A DNA stretch of 64,000 nucleotides, from contig DF239841.1 in the NCBI GenBank assembly GCA_000507305.1, positions 62,001-126,000 on the forward strand, written 5' to 3'. The notes under the pieces were generated by a model. It had not been told where the DNA came from and did not search any database. It was given only the letters and a program-made list of their open reading frames with translations. Shown one piece after another: positions 49,582 through 59,500 of the stretch. The position numbers and the translations under genes were made by a program. Within the stretch, counting starts at the first letter, position 1; every line of letters starts with the position of its first letter. The stretch comes from Breviolum minutum Mf 1.05b.01 (Eukaryota > Sar > Dinophyceae > Suessiales > Symbiodiniaceae).

Positions 49582-50117
49582 TTTTACACCCGCATACGCA
49601 CGCATTCGCACAAATCAGTTTGCGTTGTGCCGTCCTCAGCACCCGCGAGCTTCTCTAACTCGTCCTTCCGCGAGAGAACATACCTTGGGTGACAAAGTTG
49701 GAGTTAGGATCCGGTGAACCAAGGTGATGCCAGGAAAACTGCAAGGACCGATATAATGAGATAGTATGCTGGTGATAAGACATGTATCATGAAGATCTCC
49801 TTAGATTGGTTTCGTGATATTGGTCTGTTATAGTGTGCCAAATGATCAGAAGCTTTCCTCAAACTGTCGGACGATCAACAAGGATAGGGTCTTGGGAACA
49901 GCATTTGCAGGTTAGTGGCTTCTTCAGCAAGGCAGTCTGTTCATCTTCACACGCATCCACCATAGGAGCAGCTCATGCGCAGTACATAATTTAGGTTGGC
50001 ATGAAATGGCACTGTCCCAGAATGCCTTAACAGAGAGGGTGTAGAGCAAAGTAGTATGTAGAATCTTTGAATCTGCTATCTTGAGAGGAAAAAATGGCTG
50101 CAAAAACACACCTCTCC

Positions 50118-50815
50118 AAGTTCTTCAGAAGAAACTCTATTGTTCCACTTCCGATGCACCAGTTCTTCCACGCTGCCAGCAACCAGCAATGGCTCCTGGT
50201 CTGATGCTTCAATTCCTGCATCTTTGGATCGGTACATAGGTGGGCACCTGACATCAAACTTGCAAATTCAACTTGTCTTATTCCATATTATTTCGGTCAC
50301 AAATAAAGGTTTATAGGGATTCCCTACTAAAAATGGAATAATCCTGATAGTGCCTGTTACTGGCTGAACTTGGAGCTGAGGAAGCGACTGCGCTCCTTCA
50401 CTAGGAAGGCTGGGGTGTTTAGGGCCTGCAATTTTCAAAGATGGCTTCTGATTCACTTCAATGTAACCATGTAACCATGCTGGTGATAGCTTTTCAATAA
50501 TCCAATGCTCTCCCCGGCCACCAAAAAAAAACTTTATATAGAGACATTGGAGACATCAAATGCCAAACACATGAAGAAATGAAAAATCATAACCTATACA
50601 GCCTATACATCATAACAGAAACTGAAGAAGCGCTGCAAAAAGGACAGCTTGCAAGCCCTTTTGCATGGCAGCATAGCAGGCAGTATAGATCGCAGCACTG
50701 ATGTGAATAACACCATTAGGCATCCTAGCTGAAGTAAAATTCCCTATGAGCGGATGAATTCCTCAGTTTCAGAGTCTTTCTTTTACCCCCAATTCCTCGC
50801 CTCCGCCATCGCTGA
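50118..50815 (-). other. Unidentified exons
   Basis: Three coding-looking minus-strand segments: 50789-50812 (small, AG acceptor, GTAAAA donor), about 50366-50432 (core LNTPAFLVKERSRFLSSKFS) and about 50118-50222 ending at a GTGTGT donor (core ASDQEPLLVAGSVEELVHRK). They may be downstream exons of the DNMT2-like gene or a separate gene. Not recognised. Confidence 0.35.
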
Positions 50816-51528
50816 AATAAGCTGAATCAGGACGCGGCCTGTCGGGTGTTCGTCTAGGTCTAGGTGGTTAGGTGGTTTCAACCCGTTGGTTCTTTTTGTC
50901 AAATGGGTCATCCATTTCCCCTGTGCAGTGATAAATGGAGAAAAGCACAAAAAAATTGAAGCCAGGACCAGGTCATCATTTCATCAATATTTCATCATCC
51001 CACAATTACCAAGTGGTGGTGGTTTCAAGGATTTGCAGTGCCCCAGTGGTGATTGCAAAATGACTCAGAGCCTCCCAGTGCCCCCAGGGGAAATTTTAGG
51101 AGAAGCCCGGCTGCGCGAATCTACACTTCAGCACTAAGATTGTCAGAGTTTGGACCTGCAAAACTGTGAGGTTCTGAAAGGGTGCTTTATGTTTCAGGAG
51201 ATGCTGGCACAACTTTCAACCCTTTTTTCTTTTCTGGAAGACTATTCCAAGCCATTCTAGAGATGCCATCTGTGTCAAAGTCACAAAGAATCCATTCACA
51301 ACAAAAGCTGTGTCAAGTGCGCGCAAAGTGCCGCGCTTGAACCACGGCCAGCGTTGGAAATTGCAAGTCGGCAAACCAACAGGGGCAAAGATCGCTGTGC
51401 AAAAGTTGGCCACACATCGCTGGCACGGATGAATCAATTCTCCAAAATTCCACGGATTCAAGAAGCATCCAGAATTCTCAAACCATCGAACCATTGATAT
51501 ATGTTTTTTTCTCCACAAAGGCTCTCAC

Positions 51529-53839
51529 CAAGGGAAGTCTTCTCGAAAAGAAGATATCTCAGCAACTCCGCCACCACGTCAACGCTCAAGGAGTCGCCAA
51601 TCAGTTTGTAACCTTGTATCAGACACTCCGCGACCGAAACTCAACGAAACAAAAATTGATGCATCTGTCACAAGCTTCTACCCATCCGGATTAAATATGA
51701 AAGCATAGCTTGCGACAGCTGAGCTTAGGTCCCAGCGCTGATGCTCTGTGACTCTTTCAGGGAAGTTGAAGTTTTCGGGGAAGCCATGCAAACGAAGAAG
51801 TTCGAGAGTTGTGAAATACCTGAACACGTTGAACACGATGATCATGTCCGAAAGGGTGTAAAAGTTTACGTTTCTTGTTTTTTGAAGCCATATCCGACAA
51901 AACCTGCAGTTGAGCACTGAAATTTGGAAAGTCAAAAACCAACTTCTGTCCAGCCTCACATCTTCTCCAGGCTTCACAAGTCGTTGCACTCGACCACCTG
52001 ACAATGCACGAGGCCGCGCATCCTCAAGATCACCTGGCAAAAACGGGCTCATCCTATCTGACAGTTGGTTTTTTAGTCGGAAGATCTTCCATCAACAAAT
52101 ACTTTCAAGTACAACTTGACTGTAGTGAATTCATTTGCCAATCTGTACCTAGAGGTGAAGATATCATGATTTCAGATCTGAAAAATCACCCAGATGGTTA
52201 GCAGAACAGCTCCAGCTGACATGACTTGCCTTCAGAATCTGCTAGCAGAGGTCCGAAGCGATGAGCGTCAAAGCATGTTGTAGTATATCCTTGCTTGGCA
52301 TGTTCATTTACCATCAAAGGTCATCAAAAGCCATGCATTTGGTCATTCAAGAACCCTGGGAAAATCGATTCCCGTTGCTGTCTGGGTTCCCACCTGATGT
52401 GAAGGTAGAAGAGCTTGTGCTGCCAGCAGTGACAACCTGCAAACCCAACACATGGGTTTCCTACTAAAATGCATCATTTCCAACAACAAAAATATAGGAA
52501 GTCCGATGGAAGTCCAATACCTGAGCTGTCCTCTGGTTCGAGTCATTGGGGTACCTAAAACCCGGAGATAACGGTTTGATACTGATACGATGTGTACACG
52601 AAACTTTATTGTTGTATGTTCTACATTGCTATATGACATATATCTTCCAAAGTATTATCTCAGTGTCTTGGTATATCTTTGCAGATTTCTACCAACCAGG
52701 CCTCCCATCGTTGTCCTCGATCCCAAAGCTGTTCCAACAGCCGTTCTGGCACAGGGCAGTTCTCCACCTTAACCAGTGGATCCCATGATGCGGGGATTGG
52801 TTCTGGTGGTTGGTGTTACTGAGAGGGGGATAACTTTAAAACATAATATAGCAATATAAGTAATGTAGATACAACAAAGAACTTAAAATCATGCAATGTC
52901 ATGTAATGTCTATGCAAAGGACCCATGAGCGCAAGCGCAGTTCCTCTTGTCTCAACATCTCCACAAGGCATGTAATCTGATCAGTCCCAACAGCAAGCCT
53001 GGTCGTTTTGCAAATAGTCCGACAGCGGCAGCTGCGTGGGAAGGTTGCTTAAATCTTGCCCAGGAAACTCCTGAGATCCGAAGAATAGTCAACTTTATGA
53101 CATACCTAGACGTTCGGATCTGTAACAAATGAAAGCTTGTGTGGCATCTTTACATGTTTCGCTGGCCATGCCAAAATCCCAAACCAATTGCAGATCAGAT
53201 GCGGTTTCCAAAGAATGCACGTTAGGATGGTCTGACTGACAAGCCATGACATAGATCCGTGGTCGACGGTTCGGGATTCCTTAAAGCAAAGCATGTCAAA
53301 CCCCTGAAGATTTCACGTGTCAACTAGTCTTCACTCCATTTCCTTCCAACTCAAGACAAGAGTCCCAGTTGTAAAGGACTGAGACTGAAATGCCAAACTT
53401 CCATGCCAGCACTGCAAAGCGCCTACCAGAAAAAGAAAAAAAACTGTTGGTGTACTTTGCCACTCAAACATTCATCACAGTTAGCACCTCGGAGAATATC
53501 TCAAAGGAAGCCGAATTTTCAAATCCTCAGGCAGGAAGCAATGAATGAGCACAAAGAGCGCAAATACCGTAGGCATTCATAAGCCTTGTTTTAGACATTC
53601 AAGTCCATGATACTTTGTCACATACATGTAGTTGCATATGGTTTCATACCGTTGATGGTTCCGAAATCCTGCTCCACCTGGGATGTAAAAAACCCTGCAA
53701 AAAATGGGATAAACCACCAACCTCAACTGGTGATCGCCGGATTTCTGAACCATCAACAGTATCACTATCAAAAGTTCATTTACCTTCAAGTTGAGACTGT
53801 CTCGAGGCCCAGGCCCACTACATTTTCCAAGAAGATAGC
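51529..53839 (-). CDS. DNMT2/TRDMT1-like cytosine-C5 methyltransferase, 5' part missing
   Basis: DNMT2-type enzymes methylate cytosine 38 of tRNA-Asp. Nine minus-strand exons join in phase: 53798-53839, 53365-53422, 53221-53279, 52999-53070, 52693-52767, 52355-52436, 51904-52033, 51732-51819 and 51529-51625. They give motif IV-VI FLENVVG, then HFSLSPLQLGIPNRRPRIY, LPLSDYLQ, then the diagnostic RYFTTLELLRLHGFPENFNF with PERVTEHQRW, and motif X LIGDSLSVDVVAELLRYL. A further exon near 54000-54040 (GLLEQLQNL) is likely. Donors at 53364 and 51731 are GA; 52998 is GC. The N-terminal SAM-binding loop and the catalytic PC exon are not visible between 54040 and 54289, where copia element 2 begins. After 51529 a GTGAGA donor suggests more sequence, otherwise the frame stops at 51458. 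Confidence 0.85.
53647..53761. repeat. Foldback element, family B, copy 5
   Basis: Ends TACCGTTGATGG and CCATCAACAGTA, with inner CCACCTGGGATGTAAAA and ATGGGATAAACCACCAACC. It lies in the DNMT2-like intron between 53422 and 53798. Confidence 0.8.
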
Positions 53840-54289
53840 CTGCCATGAGATTTTCCCCCGGTTTCGAGGCTGCGTAGATATTTCATTCTTTTAAGACTCC
53901 TGTATCAATTGATGATCCTTGCTGGCCATTTCCATTCCATTTCCTACAAAAGCTCAACCGCTTGATTAGGGAAGGCTGAATTCCGTGTTCGTGAAAGGCC
54001 CTGAAGATTCTGCAACTGTTCTAGCAGTCCGATCATCCTGCAGTCCCGCACTATGGAATATCTACGGATATTGTGCCTTGTATGTTAAGTGACAATTCCA
54101 TACAAGTATTATCCTGACTGTCCTGTCATAAAAAGATTCCAAAACTCTTTCGAAAGTGTCATCACTGCTATGCTTCCTCCCCACCAGAGCCATACAACTA
54201 CCTTGATCAATCATTTCACAACAAAAAACATGTCATGAGTCATGAGTCATAAACATGTCATGAGTCATACGCATATATTACATACTATG

Positions 54290-54542
54290 TGTTGATTTCA
54301 TTCGGACTCAAGGGTTCTAGGTCCTCCTGATGGTTCTCTCACCACCGAACGCCAGTCTAATGGATCAAAACAGTGCCCCACGGTATCCCGATCATTCTTA
54401 GTTGATAGCCATAGATAACTGCTATATCTGCCGTTACAGGCTGTCTTGGGTAGAGTGTTGGATACGGATTCTGTGATCTTTGACTTGATACAAACCCACG
54501 CCGGGCTTTATCCCAGCTTTTGTGGTAGTGGTGCTACCTGCA
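54290..54542 (+). repeat. 5' LTR of copia element 2
   Basis: Starts TGTTGATTTCATTCGG and ends GCTACCTGCA, with TG...CA termini. It is the counterpart of 61994-62247. Confidence 0.93.
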
Positions 54543-54554
54543 TGGTAGCGGAGC
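54543..54554 (+). other. tRNA primer-binding site of copia element 2
   Basis: TGGTAGCGGAGC directly follows the LTR, identical to the site of element 1. The gag ATG (54559) begins only 16 nt after the LTR, so the primer site almost touches the coding region. Confidence 0.8.
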
Positions 54555-54558
54555 CTTG

Positions 54559-56550
54559 ATGATGAATCACTATGAGGGTTGGTACTCTGGCCTGCCAGGC
54601 CGGCCGGAGTCCTCTGGTAGCACCAATGGATCCACGGTGCAGAAGAACCGTGATGGGGTTCCGACGTGGTCGGGGGAGGCCACGTCCTTTGAGGAGTTTG
54701 TGGAGTCATGTTTGCTCTACGAGCAGACGGTGGTGAGAGAAAAGAGATATCTTTGCGGTCCTCGTATCGCATCAGAGCTGAAGGGACCAGCTCGTCGGAT
54801 CTTGATTGGTCGTCCAGCTGACTGGCTTTCACATGAAGGAGGAGTTCGCAAATTAGTGGCAGCTTTGAGAGATGAACGTGGACAACCCAAAGTGCCAGAG
54901 ATGAGCGAATTACTTCTTCGGTACTTCAAGGGGACAAAGAGGATGCGTGGAGAATCTATGGGAGACTTCATACTACGCAAGGCGGAAGCCTACACACGGG
55001 CGCAGCAGTCGATGGCTCGGTATCAGAGATCTTGTGGAGCTGAATCGAAGCCATCCTCAACTGCGAGTCGCTCAGTGAGACCTCCGAGTTCACCAGCCAC
55101 AGTTGGAGGACGACCGATTGAGTTAGACACCATGGATGACCAATGGAACTTCCCGGAACATGAAGGGGAAGAAGAGCACTATGAGCATGAGGATCAGGCC
55201 ACGAGCCAGGGGTGGTCATGGAACTCATGGCAGTCTTGGGATTACTATGGATGGCAGAGCCGTGACTATTGGCAGCCAAAGGATTGGCAGCAGCAGCCTC
55301 GCACCAAGGAAAATTCGGATACCAGTGAGTGGGGCAGGCAAGATCTTCCCGAGATCTTGCCAGATTTCATCCAAGGATGGTACCTCTTCATGGACTCAGG
55401 TCTGGAGGTGATGGAGCGTAACGTCCTTCAGGCTGAACTTCGTGGAGACTTCAGCGTGAGAGCCGTTGAGGAGGTGCTTCGCAAACATTGGACGGATGTG
55501 GATCTTCGGAAGCGAGATGCTGAGAAGGGCCGATACATGGCGAATTGGGCATCCGAGACAGTGGAGGAGTCTGATGAGGCCATGGACCCCCTTCAGCTAG
55601 AGGCTGAAGGTTTTTCAGCGGAAGATGTGCAGGTTATGTCCGTGGAGGAGGATCGAGCTCAGACTGCTTTGGCTGCCATGCAAGATGCTAGGAGGACACT
55701 TCGTGATGCACGAGCACGGCAACACGCAGTCAAGATGTCGAGGCAGTACTACTCAGTGAACCCGAGTGGATATCAGTCCTCTGGATCCAACCAGGGTTTG
55801 TGGAAGCAAATGTCCCGTCCAACTTCAGGCATCAAGTGTTTTCGCTGTGGTGGTCCTCACAAAATTGCTGATTGCAAGGAGAAGCCGAGGGATGGAGAAA
55901 AGGCTCATGTGGTGGATGAGACTGCTCCCTTTGTGACCTTCCTGTCGGAGGCCATGGTCAACGAGCAGATTGATGGGAGGTTTGAGGCAAAGGAGCAGTT
56001 AAGCTGGCTGTCCACGAGCCAGGTGGTGGCTCAAGGAAAGGCAGTGATCGATGGTGGGGCGACGCGCACAGTAGGGTCGATTGAGGCGCTGGAGAAGGTA
56101 GTGGCCTTGAACCAGGCCAGGAATGGGGAGCCAGGAGTGGAAAAGATCGACTTCAGTGACAGGCCCGTCTTTGGCTTCGGAAATTCCAGTCGCAACCAAT
56201 GTGCTTCTACGGCGAGTCTTCGTGTCCCACTGGCAGGGCAACATGGCACTATGAAAGTGCATGCTCTCGATCAGGGGGAGGCACCCATCCTTCTCTCCAT
56301 CCATTCCCTACGTCAGTTGGGGGCCATCATCGACTTTGAGGCGGACATGGCGGTGTTTCGGAACGTGGATCCATGTCGCATGATTCCCTTAGAGAGGTCA
56401 TCGGCAGGACACCAAGTGATGCCACTGACCGAGGACATTTATGCCAAGGCCAAACAGCTCAAAGAAAGCCAATGGCCTCTTTCCGTGATGTGGAATAGGG
56501 ACAACTCCTTTCTGCTTTGCACCCTGCACAGAGTAGAAAGGTGGAAGTAG
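54559..56550 (+). CDS. Copia element 2: gag-protease
   Basis: 663 codons from the first ATG at 54559. The capsid-like region (about 35-160) includes FEEFVESCLLYEQTVVREK and LLLRYFKGTKRMRGESMGDF. A middle region rich in Glu, Trp and Tyr follows, then a zinc knuckle from Cys427 (CFRCGGPHKIADC; spacing CX2CX3HX4C, one short of the usual). The aspartic protease is in the same frame: VIDGGATRTVGS with Asp498. The frame ends at 56550. Pol is in the -1 frame relative to this one and opens at 56499, so the two overlap by about 50 nt; no canonical X-XXY-YYZ slippery heptamer is seen in the overlap. Confidence 0.9.
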   Translation: MMNHYEGWYSGLPGRPESSGSTNGSTVQKNRDGVPTWSGEATSFEEFVESCLLYEQTVVREKRYLCGPRIASELKGPARRILIGRPADWLSHEGGVRKLVAALRDERGQPKVPEMSELLLRYFKGTKRMRGESMGDFILRKAEAYTRAQQSMARYQRSCGAESKPSSTASRSVRPPSSPATVGGRPIELDTMDDQWNFPEHEGEEEHYEHEDQATSQGWSWNSWQSWDYYGWQSRDYWQPKDWQQQPRTKENSDTSEWGRQDLPEILPDFIQGWYLFMDSGLEVMERNVLQAELRGDFSVRAVEEVLRKHWTDVDLRKRDAEKGRYMANWASETVEESDEAMDPLQLEAEGFSAEDVQVMSVEEDRAQTALAAMQDARRTLRDARARQHAVKMSRQYYSVNPSGYQSSGSNQGLWKQMSRPTSGIKCFRCGGPHKIADCKEKPRDGEKAHVVDETAPFVTFLSEAMVNEQIDGRFEAKEQLSWLSTSQVVAQGKAVIDGGATRTVGSIEALEKVVALNQARNGEPGVEKIDFSDRPVFGFGNSSRNQCASTASLRVPLAGQHGTMKVHALDQGEAPILLSIHSLRQLGAIIDFEADMAVFRNVDPCRMIPLERSSAGHQVMPLTEDIYAKAKQLKESQWPLSVMWNRDNSFLLCTLHRVERWK

Positions 56551-59500
56551 CAGCAGCAGGGAACCTTGAGTACGAACCTCCCAAAGGTGATAGTTCTGAT
56601 GAAGAGATCGCACGTGAGAGTAACTCAAGGGTTGTTAGGGATATCGGCGACCGTCATGAGAGGAAGAAAGGAGATAGAAAGAACGATCACGTGGGCACAC
56701 ACAACATACATACGAGGGATGCACACTACGATGCGCATCACGTCGGTCGGGAGCTTCTAGTTGTCTCACATGATGTTCCGAAGCTTAGCACTTGTGATTC
56801 CGGTAGCGATCTTAGTCCTGTTTTGGCAACCCAGGGGTCGAAAACGGTTTTAGCAACGGATAAGATAACGTCTGAGAAGGTCAGAACCTCTGATGATAGT
56901 GTTGGATCAAAAGGACACTCGAAAGTAGACCTTCCTCAATCCCGTGTCTTGCATTGCCATGGCGTTGAACACCTTGAACTTGACAGAGCTTCGCGAGCGG
57001 TTGCAGTCTCATGGAGAGACAGCACCTCGAGCGTGGAGCAAAACTCAGGTGCTACTTCGCTTGGTGGAGTTGGAGGGAGAAGGCAATCTTCGTGCTGGAC
57101 GCCAGCCCAAGAGCCCCCTTCGTGCTTGGGAGATCAAGATCAATCAGGCCAGTCGCAAGAAGTCTGTCCTGCAAGAGATGGCCACCAAGGACCTGGGGTT
57201 GCACATCAATGGCAACGAGACGATCGAGATTCTCAAGCTCAAGGCCATGGAGAAGGCCCTCATGATTGCGGATCCACATCCCGAGGACTATGTGGCGTTC
57301 GGACAGTGGTGCCACCTCAAGTATGTGGAAGTGATGATGCAGCAGCCAGGCTACTGCGAGTGGGTGGTGAAGACGGCAGCGGAAGGAGACTGCTGCACTC
57401 GTCTTCGTCGTTTGGCCAATTGGTTGGAGAAGCAGAAGTTCATGGATTCTCCCAAGGTGACCACATTGAGTCCAAAGACTCCGATCAAGAACAAGAAGGC
57501 CGAAGGGTACTCGACACCCCAGGGATCACCAGCCATGGGCTCAACGGACAACATGGCTCAGATGACCCAGATGTTGACCGGATTGATGACAGCAGTTCAA
57601 GGACTCTCCAACGAGCTGGAACAAGTGAAGATGGAGAACAAGGAGGCCAAACGTCGCACTCACCGATCAGAGGACGTGACCACTTCGAGTGCCGAGTCCT
57701 GGGAGCAAATGCAGTCTCCCTAAAGCCGACGGCTCATGATATGTTGGAAGAACCTGAGGCAAGGCCTGGAGTGCTAAGCCATTCCGAAGCTCGTTCTTTT
57801 GACTGGCAAGCTAGTCGTGTCATCCCCGAGAGCTTTGAAGCTTTGGTACAGCTCAGGAGACCCCTCTTGTATGAAATTGCTTGTGGACCAGACTCCGTGA
57901 TGTCTGCAAAAATGATCCAGCTGACGAAGCGCGATGACGCTGCTAGGAGGTTTTCGTTTTGGAACGGTTACGATGTTAGTAGCAGTCAAGGGGTTAGGTC
58001 TGTCCTCGCGTCAATTGATAAAGAGAAACCTTCTCATGTCTGGTTGAGTTTGGAATGCGGTCCTTTTTCTAAGATGCAACAAGTGAACCAACGAAACGAG
58101 AAACAGACTCAAGAGTTGAAACAGAAACGGGAAAACTGCATGAGAGCATACGTAGGTGGGTTGATTATCTACATACACTGTGTGCAAACGGGGATCCCAG
58201 TTACTTGGGAATGGGCGGAAACGAGTGATGCTTGGCGACTTCCGATGGTGCAGAATGTTTTCAACAAGTACCCCCCCAAATTTTGTGTGACTAAGGGATG
58301 TAGGGTGAAACTTCAAGATCCTAAGTCAGGAGCACTTTTGGGAAAAGGTTGGAAACTTGCTACCACTCATGAAGGCGTTGCCTCGTCGATGGAACTTCCA
58401 TGTCGTTGTCAACACAAACATGTTCCATGTCAAGGTATCCTCACTAGGATGTCAGCGTATTACACGGATGATTTCGCAAAAAGGGCTTGTAGGGCCATTC
58501 TTCAAAGCATGGATGGTCACTCCTTGTTTCATGAACTCCGAGGGGATAGCCAGTTGCCGCGATGTTGGAGTTGTGTTCCGGTGGAATGTACTTGTGATTT
58601 TGTTCGACACCCCAAAAGCGACCTCAAATGTGGTGTTTGTGAGTTAGGGGACGAACGGTGTAATCCTTTGAGCTTTGTTGGGGATCAGGGCGGCGACGCT
58701 GAAGGGTTACCCCCCTTAACGGATGAAGAAAAGTCACGTTGCCTCCGAAACATAGCTATGTTACATCGGAACACGGGTCATGGGCCTATGGAACATTTAG
58801 TGAAGACCTTAGAATCTCGTGGCACGGATCCTAGAGTGGTGGCCTTAGCCAAAGGCTACGAGTGTTCAGTCTGCAAAGAGCTTAGCCGTCAAGTCCCTAG
58901 ACCTAGAGTCAGTTTAGAGCCACTCCCACCAAAATGGAAGGTGGCACAGGCAGACAATGCTCATTGGACTCACCCCCAAACAAAGGAACACGTTCAATTT
59001 ACCATCATGATCGATGAAGGTAGTCGGTTTCGCATAGGAAAAGTGATGTGTAAGGGTTCTGGGGGGATTAGTGGTGACATGTTGATCCAATTCTTTCAAG
59101 AGCATTGGAAACCTGTCTTTGGGAAACCTGAGAAACTGCGATTGGATCCTGCAGGACCATGGCGATCTAACAATTTGTTGGAGTTCATGGGGAAACAATT
59201 CATAGAGGTTGATACCATTCCTGCTGAGGGTCACTGGGGTATTAGTCATGTGGAACGTAGCATTCAATGTACCAAGAGTATCATGACTAAACTGGCGACG
59301 GAAGAACCTTCAATTACCCCCGAAGAGGCTTTGTCTGAGGCTTTAAGGGTGGAAAACGAACGTGAGATTGTTAGGGGTTTTTCGCCAGCACAACATGCCC
59401 TTGGGAGAGCTCCGGATTTGCAGGGACGATTTACTGACAATGGCATTCATGAAGTTCCTAACGTGTTGTGTGAAAATGCTTCTGGGGAATTTCAAAGAAA

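Noticed and set aside
57000..57720. Gly/Ser/Gln-rich domain of copia element 2 pol
   Set aside because: The composition looks like translation in the wrong frame; the overlapping SAP ORF explains the DNA better.
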